From positions 11,415-75,414 of the forward strand of contig JAZLAU010000020.1 of the NCBI GenBank assembly GCA_045613305.1: a DNA stretch of 64,000 bases. Reading direction: 5' to 3'. The notes below the pieces were generated by a model. That model was not told where the DNA came from and did no database searches. It worked only from the letters and a program-made list of their open reading frames with translations. This document shows, in pieces, positions 8,604 through 16,970 of the stretch. Positions within the stretch are counted from its first letter, which is position 1. Each line of letters starts with the position of its first letter. The position numbers and the translations under genes are program-made. This DNA comes from SFTJ01 sp045613305 (GTDB taxonomy: Bacteria > Bacteroidota > Bacteroidia > Bacteroidales > Muribaculaceae).

Positions 8604-9608
8604 TTAGCGCAACTTGTCGGCCAATTCAAGAATAGCCTTGTGAGCAGGCTGACGTTCGTATAGAATGCCGTACATGGTGTCGAGAATAGGCATCTCCACC
8701 CCATATTTGCCATTTATTTCACGCATACACTTAGTGGCATAATAACCTTCGGCCACCATTTCCATTTCCATCATAGCAGCCTTAACCGAATATCCGCGCC
8801 CTATCATTGAGCCAAAGTTGTGGTTTCGGCTAAATCGTGAATAACAAGTCACCAGCAAGTCGCCAAGATACACCGAATCGCAAATGTTACGCTCCTTGTT
8901 CTGGCAAGCCACATCCACAAAACGCTCCATCTCACGAATAGCGCTCGACACAAACGATGCAAGGAAGTTGTCGCCATTCTTCAGCCCGTGCAAAATTCCG
9001 GCGCAAATGGCATACACATTCTTCAGCACACCGCCATATTCCACACCCTCAACATCGCTCGAGAGCACTGTCTTGAGTTTTCGGCTTTCAAGGCGCTGAG
9101 CAAATGCCGCAGCCTTTTCGCGCGAAGGCGATGCCACTGTGAGATAACTTAAGCGTTCCAACGCCACTTCCTCGGCATGGCACGGACCACTCACCACCAA
9201 TTGGTTTTGAGGGTCTACACCAAACTGCTTTTGCATGTATTGAGTGATGAGCATATTCTCATCGGGCACAATACCTTTAATGGCATTCACTATGTGCTTT
9301 CCGCTCAAGTCTTCGGTAATTTGCGATATATGGCCCTTAAAATAGGGCGATGGCACCGCAAGCAGCAATGTGTCGGCCAAGCGGCAAACTTCATTTATGT
9401 CGCTTGTGAATGTTATTCGTGACGTGTCGAAACTGACATCGCTCAAGTACACAGGATTGTGGCCAGTTTTCTGAAAATCAGCAATACGGTCAGGACGGCG
9501 CATGTACCACAATATTTGCTCATTATTGTTGAGCATTAGTTTGGCAAGGGCTGTTGCCCAACTACCACCACCCATCACGGCAATCTTGCCTGGAAATTCG
9601 GCAGCCAT
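8604..9608 (-). CDS. gpsA: NAD(P)H-dependent glycerol-3-phosphate dehydrogenase
   Basis: GpsA reduces dihydroxyacetone phosphate to sn-glycerol 3-phosphate, the backbone for phospholipids; it is cytosolic. The 334 residues show the Rossmann motif AVMGGGSWATALAKLM near residue 10-25, HIVNAIKGIVPDE, VVSGPCHAEEVA, and the catalytic-domain stretch VEYGGVLKNVYAICAGI. GDLLVTCYSRFSRNHNFG (about 250) is also typical. Length is normal. It lies directly downstream of lysS on the same strand with 128 bases between. A terminator in that gap suggests partial or no readthrough. The lysS-gpsA order is, from memory, common in Bacteroides. Confidence 0.97.
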   Translation of the reverse strand: MAAEFPGKIAVMGGGSWATALAKLMLNNNEQILWYMRRPDRIADFQKTGHNPVYLSDVSFDTSRITFTSDINEVCRLADTLLLAVPSPYFKGHISQITEDLSGKHIVNAIKGIVPDENMLITQYMQKQFGVDPQNQLVVSGPCHAEEVALERLSYLTVASPSREKAAAFAQRLESRKLKTVLSSDVEGVEYGGVLKNVYAICAGILHGLKNGDNFLASFVSSAIREMERFVDVACQNKERNICDSVYLGDLLVTCYSRFSRNHNFGSMIGRGYSVKAAMMEMEMVAEGYYATKCMREINGKYGVEMPILDTMYGILYERQPAHKAILELADKLR

Positions 9609-9683
9609 AATAAATCAGAATTTTGGGGCCTCATTCACCCTTGCGATGGCAAATAGAGGCCGCTATGTTATTACTTTATTTTG

Positions 9684-9720
9684 AAAAAAATGGTGGGAAA
9701 CATTTTCTGCAACCCACCAT
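9684..9720 (-). terminator. Terminator between lysS and gpsA
   Basis: On the minus strand ATGGTGGG pairs with CCCACCAT around a 15-base loop, followed by TTTTTTT. It would end or attenuate the lysS transcript before gpsA. Confidence 0.85.
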
Positions 9721-9736
9721 CTTATGCTTTGTTTTC

Positions 9737-11485
9737 TTATTCTTCGGTCTTGGTGGTTTCGGCAGCCTTTTCAATCCAAGAAGTCACTGCGTCGAGAGTA
9801 GGAATTTCCCAATCAAGTTTGTACTTCTTATTTAAATCGAAGAGCATTTGGCGAAGTTTTTGGCCACTCAAGTCGGCAATCGAAGCCACAGTCATATAAC
9901 CCAACGACTGAATGCCAGGCACCCAGTCAGCAGGCATGCCAAGTGCAGTGAATGCTTCAACCTTATCGCGTGGAGCCACCTTTTCTGGACGCATTTGAGG
10001 GAAGAACAACACTTCTTGAATGTAGGTCTTGCCAGTCATAAGCATCACCAAACGGTCGATGCCGATGCCGATGCCCGATGTTGGAGGCATACCATATTGC
10101 AAAGCGCGCAAGAAGTCTTGGTCGATAATCATCGCTTCGTCGTCGCCCTTGTCGGCTAGGCTCATTTGTTCCTTGAAGCGTTCTTCTTGGTCGATTGGGT
10201 CATTTAACTCTGAATATGCGTTGGCAAGTTCCTTACCGTTAACCATAAGTTCAAAACGCTCTGTCAAACCTGGCTTCGAACGGTGCTTCTTGGTGAGCGG
10301 ACTCATTTCCACCGGATAGTCGGTGATGAATGTTGGCTGCTTGTAAGAGCCTTCGCAGAATTCGCCAAAGATTTCGTCAATCAACTTGCCCTTACCCATT
10401 GTTTCGTCAACCTCCATGTTAAGAGCCTTGCAGATATCGCGAATTTCTTCTTCGCTCTTGCCGTTAAGGTCATAACCTGTTTTTTCCTTGATGGCGTCAA
10501 GAATAGGCAAACGGCGATATGGAGCCTTGAAACTGATGATTTCGCCATCTATTTCTCGTTCTGGCTTGCCGTTAACTGCTATACACACTGTTTCGAGCAA
10601 CTTTTCGGTGAATTCCATCATCCAGTTGTAGTCCTTATATTGAACATAAAGTTCCATACAAGTGAATTCTGGATTGTGGTTGCGGTCCATACCCTCGTTG
10701 CGGAAGTTCTTGCCGATTTCATACACACCTTCAAAACCGCCCACAATAAGACGCTTCAAATAAAGTTCAGTGGCAATACGCATATACATGTCGATGTTCA
10801 ACGCATTGAAGTGTGTGATAAACGGACGAGCGCTTGCACCACCGGCAATGGCCTGTAGTGTTGGGGTTTCTACTTCAGTATAGCCTGCTTCGTCGAGCAC
10901 CTTGCGAATGGTGCGAATCACAGTGGCACGTTGCAAGAAGGTGTCCTTTACGCCTTCGTTCACCACCAAGTCTACATAGCGTTGACGGTAACGAAGTTCT
11001 GGGTCTTCAAATGCATCGTATGTTACACCATCCTTAACCTTCACGATTGGCAACGGACGAATTGACTTGCTAAGCACTGTCAGAGTCTTGGCGTGAACCG
11101 AAATTTCGCCTGTTTGAGTGCGGAACACAAATCCTTCTACACCCACAAAGTCGCCTATGTCGAGAAGTTTCTTAAACACCACATTATAAAGGTCCTTGTT
11201 TTCGTCTGGACACAACTCATCGCGGTTGATATACACCTGTATGCGGCCCTTGCTGTCTTGCAATTCCATAAACGAAGCCTTACCCATGATGCGGCGGCCC
11301 ATGATGCGGCCGGCTATGCTCACCTGACGAGGCTCTGCTTCATCGCTAAACGACGACTTCATCTCATCGGTGTAGGCGGTTACCTTATATTCGGCTGCTG
11401 GATATGGCTCTATGCCCATATTACGCAACTCATTCAGACTATTGCGTCTGATAATTTCTTGTTCACTTAAATCAAAAATACTCAT
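9737..11485 (-). CDS. lysS: Lysyl-tRNA synthetase, class II
   Basis: LysS charges tRNA-Lys. The 582-residue protein has an N-terminal OB-fold anticodon-binding domain (VSIAGRIMGRRIMGKASFMELQD, about 55-77). The class II catalytic core contains motif 2 (FRNEGMDRNHNPEFT, about 262) and motif 3 (GIGIGIDRLVMLMTG, about 480). A C-terminal extension of about 75 residues (LGYMTVASIADLSGQ onward) continues past the usual end and resembles a small helix-hairpin-helix-like appendage seen in Bacteroidetes LysS. The start follows an upstream promoter by about 90 bases. Identification is secure. Confidence 0.97.
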   Translation of the reverse strand: MSIFDLSEQEIIRRNSLNELRNMGIEPYPAAEYKVTAYTDEMKSSFSDEAEPRQVSIAGRIMGRRIMGKASFMELQDSKGRIQVYINRDELCPDENKDLYNVVFKKLLDIGDFVGVEGFVFRTQTGEISVHAKTLTVLSKSIRPLPIVKVKDGVTYDAFEDPELRYRQRYVDLVVNEGVKDTFLQRATVIRTIRKVLDEAGYTEVETPTLQAIAGGASARPFITHFNALNIDMYMRIATELYLKRLIVGGFEGVYEIGKNFRNEGMDRNHNPEFTCMELYVQYKDYNWMMEFTEKLLETVCIAVNGKPEREIDGEIISFKAPYRRLPILDAIKEKTGYDLNGKSEEEIRDICKALNMEVDETMGKGKLIDEIFGEFCEGSYKQPTFITDYPVEMSPLTKKHRSKPGLTERFELMVNGKELANAYSELNDPIDQEERFKEQMSLADKGDDEAMIIDQDFLRALQYGMPPTSGIGIGIDRLVMLMTGKTYIQEVLFFPQMRPEKVAPRDKVEAFTALGMPADWVPGIQSLGYMTVASIADLSGQKLRQMLFDLNKKYKLDWEIPTLDAVTSWIEKAAETTKTEE

Positions 11486-11582
11486 ATCTTTGTGTTTATT
11501 ATTTTTCTATGTTTTTACTCTGCTCATTTGGCACAACTGCAATCGGCCTCTCACGCCAATGCGCTAATAGCCAAATGAACTA

Positions 11583-11614
11583 CAAAAATATAAAATTTAT
11601 ACCGCCTTTGCAAC
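11583..11614 (-). promoter_or_regulatory. Predicted sigma-ABfr-type promoter of lysS
   Basis: On the minus strand TATTTTTG (11590-11583) matches the TAnnTTTG -7 box. GTTG (11614-11611) is 20 bases upstream and differs by one base from the TTTG -33 box. This gives a leader of roughly 90 bases before lysS. Pattern match only. Confidence 0.5.
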
Positions 11615-11735
11615 TTATAATCCACAAATTGGGCTCTCTCTGTCAGCCATTTCACTCCTAAACCCACTTTCAGCATTGCATTTTTAGGCTTTTGCTCTTT
11701 ATTCCCGCCTTCGCTTACGATTATTTCGCTATCTT

Positions 11736-11864
11736 TGCAACAAATATTACGCCGGCGAAGGCTATAGCGAAGCATTTGTTGACAACGGCAACAACTTCAA
11801 CTCGGCCGAATTCACACTTACCAGTGAAAGAAACAAAGAAATATTAATCGGATACTCCAAATAA
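11736..11864 (+). pseudogene. Remnant of the 3' end of an unidentified gene
   Basis: About 42 codons read as ordinary GC-balanced coding sequence (NKYYAGEGYSEAFVDNGNN, then FTLTSERNKEILIGYSK) and end with TAA at 11862. There is no start codon; upstream the frame runs into AT-rich sequence and a TAG at 11685. I do not recognise the family; the composition suggests the tail of an extracytoplasmic protein. The next frame starts one base after this stop. It appears to be a 5'-truncated relic at the left edge of an AT-rich insert. Confidence 0.45.
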
Positions 11865-11865
11865 T

Positions 11866-12258
11866 ATGATTGGTATATATAGACTTGGACTTCAATATAC
11901 ATCTGAAGAAACACCTTTCTGGGACGATCATGCAAATTTCAAGACTGATGATGAAGATGTTTTACGCGAAGGAAAGATTTATCTGCCTTATACAGTCTCA
12001 AGAGAACAAATCTTACAAATGACTAAGAAAAAACTGTTCAAAGCAAGATTACCTCTTTATAGAATATTTGAAGGCTTTTCTCGAACTGTATATATTGAGT
12101 TACTGGAAGAACTCAAATTGAGAATTGATAATTTGCAAAATGACCAATTTCCTATATTAATTGAAGATCTTTGTAAAGCAATTAAAAAGATAGAGAATCC
12201 GAATGCAAAACTCAACTCTATTGATATTTATGGGTGGGATTGCTTAATGGGAAAATAA
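11866..12258 (+). CDS. Hypothetical protein, AT-rich, unknown family
   Basis: The frame encodes 130 residues with no signal peptide or membrane segment. It is acidic near the N-terminus (SEETPFWDDHANFKTDDEDV) and helical later (YIELLEELKLRIDNLQND). Codon use is much more A/T-rich than in neighbouring genes, suggesting acquired DNA. It begins one base after the stop of the upstream relic. It ends in GWDCLMGK and a TAA, after which the same frame continues open into a zinc-ribbon segment to 12486. The real product may therefore have been about 206 residues with a premature stop. An immunity-protein-like role is possible from size and setting, but I cannot support it from motifs. Confidence 0.5.
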   Translation: MIGIYRLGLQYTSEETPFWDDHANFKTDDEDVLREGKIYLPYTVSREQILQMTKKKLFKARLPLYRIFEGFSRTVYIELLEELKLRIDNLQNDQFPILIEDLCKAIKKIENPNAKLNSIDIYGWDCLMGK

Positions 12259-12291
12259 TTTAAACCACATATAAATTGGAAATTAGTTCGT

Positions 12292-12486
12292 TTGAATCTA
12301 CTTCGCAATCCATATTCAGTTAACTTATTGGGTGATCCATGTCCTGATTGTGGAAAACCAACAGTTAAAATGAAATTATGTACCAATAAAAACTCATGGA
12401 AAAGTTTATATGGAAGAGGTGGCGATTTCTCTTTTTGTCCACATTGCAAAAAAGAATTATCGTTTAAGCTTTCCTTTATGAATTAA
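12292..12486 (+). CDS. Zinc-ribbon frame, possibly the C-terminal half of the preceding gene
   Basis: This frame (64 residues if a TTG start is used) is in register with the 11866 gene and separated from it only by a TAA at 12256-12258. There is no ATG. It carries two CxxC knuckles, PCPDCGK and FCPHCKK, about 30 residues apart, a plausible zinc ribbon, preceded by LRNPYSVNLLG. Codon use is as A/T-rich as the preceding frame. Either it is translated separately from a weak start or it is the tail of a gene broken by a nonsense mutation; I favour the latter. Confidence 0.45.
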   Translation: MNLLRNPYSVNLLGDPCPDCGKPTVKMKLCTNKNSWKSLYGRGGDFSFCPHCKKELSFKLSFMN

Positions 12487-12660
12487 TGGAAGATATTAAC
12501 AATTCAACAACTCGTATTCAACGCTAAATCATTAAAATCCCGTGCTTCAAACCCTTCGTTTCGCTCCTACAGCCACTCAAGTTTTAGGCTAAAAGCCACA
12601 CTAATGGTCAACGAAGGCGAAGCCGTTAAAGCCGAAAAATTAGGTGTGGAATTATTCTAA
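12487..12660 (+). pseudogene. C-terminal remnant resembling a formylglycine-generating-enzyme (FGE-sulfatase) domain
   Basis: Without a start codon, the frame reads KSRASNPSFRSYSHSSFRLKA and ends NEGEAVKAEKLGVELF and TAA. The pattern R.S.NP..R...S.FRL resembles the closing strand of FGE-sulfatase/SUMF1-type domains (R.S.RN...P..R....GFRL). Base composition returns to that of the core genome. It appears to be a relic at the right edge of the AT-rich insert. Family call is tentative. Confidence 0.4.
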
Positions 12661-12703
12661 ACAACACACACTTCAAAACCACCATTTTTTATCAAAAAAA
12701 TAC

Positions 12704-12740
12704 AATAAGTTGCACCCAACACGAGTGCAACTTATTTTTT
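12704..12740 (+). terminator. Terminator after the decayed patch
   Basis: AATAAGTTGCA and TGCAACTTATT form an 11-bp perfect stem with an 11-base loop and a T tract. It is a functional-looking terminator left behind a gene remnant. Confidence 0.85.
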
Positions 12741-12877
12741 GCATCCCATCAACGATTTGCAATATACCAATAGGTATGCACAACAATGACACATTGGAAC
12801 TACCGATGCCAAAATCTCACAAAAAAATCAGGTGGCAGGGCATTTATCCCCGTCACCTGATTATCTGCATTTCTAAG

Positions 12878-12964
12878 CGGAAAGACAGGGATTCGAACCC
12901 TGGATACAGTTGCCTGTATAACGGTTTTCGAGACCGCCCCGTTCGGCCACTCCGGCATCTTTCC
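12878..12964 (-). tRNA. tRNA-Ser (anticodon CGA)
   Basis: Read on the minus strand, the acceptor GGAAAGA pairs with TCTTTCC, with discriminator G and no encoded CCA. The anticodon arm is GCGGT-CTCGAAA-ACCGT, giving anticodon CGA for UCG. The long variable arm (TATACAG/CTGTAT) and the T-loop GGTTCGAATCC are class II features typical of serine tRNA. Length is 87 bases. Confidence 0.96.
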
Positions 12965-13115
12965 TTAGTTTAGTGGTGCAAAATTAATGTTTTTTTTCAC
13001 CACGCAATTATTTCACTCCTTATTTTTTGCAAAAAAATGCCACACGCTCACTTCACTCGAGCATATCGGCATTCAATGCACATTGCAACACAGCAGCCAA
13101 ACTATTAGCCTAAGG

Positions 13116-13748
13116 CTAATAGGCCACATATAGCAAATAACAACCGTCGGCTTCAATTCTCACCTCCGAATCGGTCACCTCGTTGAGCGTGCCCTCCCAA
13201 AGGCTCACAAACGGCTTTATGGCATATTTCAGACCATCGGCGCTCATTTGCTTGCAACCGAAATTAAAAATCGAAATTTGGCGTCCTATGGTGGTTTTTA
13301 GCACACAATTGCCCCTCACCGGCACAAACACTCCGTGATTAGAGAAAATCCTTACATCGAGGCCGCGCTTCAAATATTCCATCGTAAGGCTGATGTTGCC
13401 CATCGAGTGGTCCTCACGCTGGCCTGTGGCTCCCACCACGGTTATTTGCGTCACGCCCTGCTTGGCCAAATAATTCACTGCCTTAGTTTGGTCGTTGGTT
13501 TCCTGGTCGCTCACAATAATCACTCGCTCGGCAAATCTCGCCCGCAACTCGGGACTGATGGAGTCGCCGTCGCCTATTATTACATCAAACGGCAATCCTG
13601 TGGGCACAAATGCATTGGCAGCACCGTCGCAAATCACCAATCGCTTTGCCTCGGCTATGATGCGTTGTGGAAGTTGGCTCTGCGGAAAATCGCCGTTGCC
13701 AAGCACCACATCACCAAAATATTCAAACGGATGTATTATCACTGCCAT
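13116..13748 (-). CDS. Thiamine pyrophosphokinase
   Basis: The enzyme transfers pyrophosphate from ATP to thiamine, giving the cofactor TPP; cytosolic. The 210 residues show the family pattern: VICDGAANAF (about 38-47), the metal and ATP site VIIGDGDSI (about 56-64), and DQETNDQTKAVNYL (about 80-93) with the conserved Asp and Lys. GATGQREDHSMGNISL (about 105-120) follows. The C-terminal beta-sandwich binds thiamine in this family. Its start codon lies inside the upstream PnuC-like gene (26-base overlap), so the two are translationally coupled in a thiamine salvage pair. No riboswitch was found upstream of the pair. Confidence 0.9.
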   Translation of the reverse strand: MAVIIHPFEYFGDVVLGNGDFPQSQLPQRIIAEAKRLVICDGAANAFVPTGLPFDVIIGDGDSISPELRARFAERVIIVSDQETNDQTKAVNYLAKQGVTQITVVGATGQREDHSMGNISLTMEYLKRGLDVRIFSNHGVFVPVRGNCVLKTTIGRQISIFNFGCKQMSADGLKYAIKPFVSLWEGTLNEVTDSEVRIEADGCYLLYVAY

Positions 13749-14319
13749 TGTTCATCAACTTTTTCCAATTATAATAACCTGCTACCGCCACAATGGTGTA
13801 AACCAAATATAGAGCGGCATAGAAGTATATTCCCTTATACACATAAAGCACCACCGAAATGACATCAACTGCTATCCACACCAGCCATTGCTGCAAATAC
13901 TTACGCGCCAGCATCCACATTGCCACCACGCTCAGCGCAGTGGTCAAGGCATCTGCAAGTGCCACATTGCTGTCGGTAAAATTGTCGAGAATCCAATAAA
14001 ACAGCATCAGCAACACCCCTCCCACTAACACAGCCGGCACATATCTGCCACGCGGCATGTGGGTGATAGGCATTTCGGCCGCAGAGTGGGTGGCCGGCTT
14101 GGCAAAGGTCCATACCAAAAAGCCATAAACCGCCGCCAGCATATAGTAGACGTTTATCCACAAGTCGGCATATAGGCCTGCTTCATAAAACACCAATAGC
14201 GAAGTGGCCGGCATCAGAAAACTTGCCAACCACAGCCAGCGGCTGGCCTTGTACTCCCAATACAGATATATGAAGCCTATTATTGTGCCAAGTATTTCTA
14301 AAAACAGAGTCAGTGTCAT
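13723..14319 (-). CDS. PnuC/PnuT-family vitamin transporter (probably thiamine)
   Basis: This inner-membrane facilitator has 198 residues and about seven hydrophobic segments. The N-terminal LEILGTIIGFIYLYWEYKASRW and the NVYYMLAAVYGFLVW region are typical of the PnuC family, which transports nicotinamide riboside, riboflavin or thiamine. The overlap with a thiamine pyrophosphokinase gene points to thiamine (PnuT), with trapping by phosphorylation. That specificity is an inference from context. The start (ATG at 14319) precedes the first membrane segment directly. The 335-base upstream interval to the xylose regulator is AT-rich and carries the regulator's promoter at its far end; I see no TPP-riboswitch motifs in it. 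Confidence 0.85.
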   Translation of the reverse strand: MTLTLFLEILGTIIGFIYLYWEYKASRWLWLASFLMPATSLLVFYEAGLYADLWINVYYMLAAVYGFLVWTFAKPATHSAAEMPITHMPRGRYVPAVLVGGVLLMLFYWILDNFTDSNVALADALTTALSVVAMWMLARKYLQQWLVWIAVDVISVVLYVYKGIYFYAALYLVYTIVAVAGYYNWKKLMNNGSDNTSV

Positions 14320-14579
14320 AACTCCGACAAAGATAAACCATTTCTGCCAAATTAATTTATTTGCATCTGCATATTTTTTTATAACATCTGCTCACTACGG
14401 CCCTCACACTTGAATTTAACAATAAGACTTATTCGCTTTTTTATACATATCCTTTTTTCGGTGTATCCTCGGCGCAACTACACAAGTTTTTGCCCGATTT
14501 TTGATTTTACAATAAGATACACCTTCTTGTTAATTATACAATAACTATTTTGTTGAAATATAACGAGTTACGAAGATTC

Positions 14580-14606
14580 TTTTGAAAAAATTTTGATTTT
14601 TCAAAA
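14580..14606. promoter_or_regulatory. Perfect inverted repeat overlapping the regulator's promoter (putative operator)
   Basis: TTTTGAAAAA (14580-14589) and TTTTTCAAAA (14597-14606) form a perfect 10-bp inverted repeat with a 7-base spacer. The spacer contains most of the -33 TTTG box of the promoter for the Nudix-type regulator. The position fits autoregulation. Confidence 0.6.
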
Positions 14607-14623
14607 AATTAAACCTATATTTG
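14592..14623 (+). promoter_or_regulatory. Predicted sigma-ABfr promoter of the xylose locus regulator
   Basis: The -33 box TTTG (14592-14595) and the -7 box TATATTTG (14616-14623) are 20 bases apart, both perfect to the Bacteroidetes consensus. Transcription would begin near 14630, about 25 bases before the ATG at 14655. Confidence 0.75.
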
Positions 14624-14654
14624 TGCTATATAACCTTTTAAATTAACCAAATTT

Positions 14655-15386
14655 ATGTATTCTAATTACCAAATTCCATTAGCAAATAACCATATTTCAG
14701 TAGATTGTGTTGTTTTAGGTTTCGACGGCAAACAATTAAAAGTATTGCTGTTGAAACGTGACCTTAGCGAAATTGAAGGCTCTGGGGATTATGACTACAA
14801 ACTTCCCGGCAGCTTAATTTATGAAGATGAAGACCTTGACCAAGCAGCACAACGCGTGCTCTACAGTCAAGCAGAAATCAGCCGCATGCCACTTATTCAA
14901 TTTAAGTCATTCGGCTCGAAAAACAGAATGAGCGAAAAAGACAATTTGTGGATTGAAAAGTCGATGAATTTAAAAATTGAACGCATAATCACCATCGCTT
15001 ACCTATCGCTGGTTAAAATCAGTTCACACGTCGACACAATCAAGAACAACGGCAACGAATTAAAATGGGTGCCACTTGACGAAATTGGCGATTTGGCTTT
15101 CGACCACAATAACATAATAAACGAAGCCCTAAAGGAAGTGCAACACATTGCAGAACTCGACCCTATATACTTGTTCCTGCTGTTGCCGCACAAGTTCACC
15201 GCATCGCAGTTGCGCATTCTCTACGAGCACATCTACAACAAACCGCTCGACGTGCGCAATTTCCAAAAGAAAATCAACCAAATGGCTTATGTGCAACCTT
15301 TGGACGAATTCGAAAAGAATGTGCCTCACAGAGCGGCTCGACTTTATCGCTTCGACAAAGTAACTTACAACCGCAGCCGCAGATAA
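14655..15386 (+). CDS. Nudix-related transcriptional regulator (NrtR/AraR type) of xylose genes
   Basis: This 243-residue protein joins an N-terminal Nudix fold (about 12-150) to a C-terminal winged-helix domain (about 160-235, DPIYLFLLLPHKFTASQLRILYEHIYN). The Nudix box is degenerate. After LPGSLIYEDEDLDQAAQ the catalytic REUxEE is replaced by RVLYSQAEI, so the domain is probably a ligand sensor, not a hydrolase. Related Bacteroides regulators of the NrtR family (AraR) respond to pentoses. Placed 55 bases upstream of xylB in the same direction, it is likely the local xylose regulator. The inverted repeat over its own promoter suggests autoregulation. Whether it represses or activates cannot be told. 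Confidence 0.85.
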   Translation: MYSNYQIPLANNHISVDCVVLGFDGKQLKVLLLKRDLSEIEGSGDYDYKLPGSLIYEDEDLDQAAQRVLYSQAEISRMPLIQFKSFGSKNRMSEKDNLWIEKSMNLKIERIITIAYLSLVKISSHVDTIKNNGNELKWVPLDEIGDLAFDHNNIINEALKEVQHIAELDPIYLFLLLPHKFTASQLRILYEHIYNKPLDVRNFQKKINQMAYVQPLDEFEKNVPHRAARLYRFDKVTYNRSRR

Positions 15387-15441
15387 CAACACCTGCCCCT
15401 GCTGCTTAAAAACTAAATTTAAAATATAAATACCTCTTATT

Positions 15442-16920
15442 ATGTACCTACTCGGTTACGACATCGGAAGTTCGTCGGTTAAGGCAAGCCTTGTTGATGC
15501 AAACACTGGCAAATGCCTAAAATCAACATTCTACCCTAAGCAAGAAGCCCCAATCATTGCACACAAAGTGGGATGGGCCGAACAAGACCCTGAAAGTTGG
15601 TGGCAATATCTCACCGAAGCAACTCACGAAGTGATTTGCGGCATCGACCCTCACCTTATTAAAGGCATTGGCATTTCTTATCAAATGCACGGCTTGGTGT
15701 GCGTCGACAGCAACCACTGCGCTGTGCGTCCATCGATTATCTGGTGCGACTCGCGCGCTGTGCCTTACGGCAAGCAAGCCTTCGATGCGCTCGGCGAAGA
15801 ATTTTGCCTTTCGCACATGCTTAACTCGCCTGGCAACTTCACTGCCGCCAAACTTGCTTGGGTGAAAGACAACGAGCCCGACGTGTATAACCGAATACAT
15901 AAAATTATGCTTCCGGGCGATTACATCGCCATGCGACTCAGCGACACCATCAACACCACAGTGTCGGGGCTTTCGGAAGGCATCATGTGGGATTTTAAGA
16001 ACAACTGCTTGTCGGAATCGCTGCTAAACCACTTTGGCATCGACACCAGCCTCGTGGCCGACATTGTGCCTACATTCGCACAGCAATGCGTGGTTTCGGC
16101 CAAGGCTGCCAAGCATCTTGGCCTTGCCGAAGGCACTCCTATCACCTACCGCGCCGGCGACCAACCTAACAACGCTCTTTCGCTCAACGTGTTTAACCCT
16201 GGCGAAATAGCATCCACTGCCGGCACTTCGGGCGTTGTTTACGGTGTTAACGGAAATGTTGACTACGACCCAAAATCGCGCGTAAACACTTTTGCGCACG
16301 TCAACCACACCGCCGAAAACCCTCGTACCGGGGTGCTGCTTTGCATCAACGGCACAGGAATTCTCAACTCTTGGATGAAGCACAACCTGACACAGCAAGG
16401 AGTTTCATATAACGACATGAACGAAATGGCTACACAAGTGGCCATAGGTTGCGACGGAATCAGCATCCTACCATTCGGCAACGGTGCTGAGCGCGTGCTC
16501 GAAAACAAAGCCACAGGATGCTCGGTGCATGGCATCAACTTCAATAATCACAGCATTGCCCACTTGGTGAGAGCCGCTCAAGAAGGCATCGTATTCTCGT
16601 TTAAATACGGCATCGAGATTATGGAAAGCATGGGCATGAATGTGAAGAAAATTCACGCCGGATTGGCTAACATGTTCCTTAGCCCTGTGTTCCGAAACAC
16701 TCTTGCCGGAGTAACTGGTGCAACCATCGAACTCTTCGACACCGACGGCTCGGTGGGTGCTGCCCGTGGTGCCGGTATTGGTGCCGGAATATACAACTCA
16801 CCTGCCGAAGCATTTGCAACTCTGCAAAAACTCGACGTGGTGGAACCCGACGCGGCCAATGCTCAACAATATGCCGACGCCTACGGCCGATGGAAAGAAC
16901 TCCTTGAAAAAGAAATTTAA
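15442..16920 (+). CDS. xylB: Xylulokinase
   Basis: XylB phosphorylates D-xylulose to xylulose 5-phosphate for the pentose phosphate pathway. The 492-residue FGGY-family protein starts with YLLGYDIGSSSVKASLVD (phosphate-binding strand pair). It has the substrate loop QMHGLVCVD with WCDSRA (about 75-98), GDYIAMRLS, the ATP-domain motif AGDQPNNALSLNVFNPGEIASTAGTSGVVYG, and a Gly-rich stretch GSVGAARGAGIGAGIY near 440-455. Length is normal. It is the second gene of the operon and 50 bases upstream of xylA. Confidence 0.96.
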   Translation: MYLLGYDIGSSSVKASLVDANTGKCLKSTFYPKQEAPIIAHKVGWAEQDPESWWQYLTEATHEVICGIDPHLIKGIGISYQMHGLVCVDSNHCAVRPSIIWCDSRAVPYGKQAFDALGEEFCLSHMLNSPGNFTAAKLAWVKDNEPDVYNRIHKIMLPGDYIAMRLSDTINTTVSGLSEGIMWDFKNNCLSESLLNHFGIDTSLVADIVPTFAQQCVVSAKAAKHLGLAEGTPITYRAGDQPNNALSLNVFNPGEIASTAGTSGVVYGVNGNVDYDPKSRVNTFAHVNHTAENPRTGVLLCINGTGILNSWMKHNLTQQGVSYNDMNEMATQVAIGCDGISILPFGNGAERVLENKATGCSVHGINFNNHSIAHLVRAAQEGIVFSFKYGIEIMESMGMNVKKIHAGLANMFLSPVFRNTLAGVTGATIELFDTDGSVGAARGAGIGAGIYNSPAEAFATLQKLDVVEPDAANAQQYADAYGRWKELLEKEI

Positions 16921-16970
16921 ATGTCTTAAATAACCGACTAAAAATAATATTAATAATAAAACGAATAAAT

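Noticed and set aside
11551..11775. Minus-strand 74-codon frame upstream of lysS
   Set aside because: It covers the lysS promoter region and part of the gene remnant, with no family resemblance.
12878..12964. tRNA-Ser as an integration site for the AT-rich insert at 11.9-12.5 kb
   Set aside because: I found no direct repeat of the tRNA 3' end at the insert boundaries and no integrase nearby.
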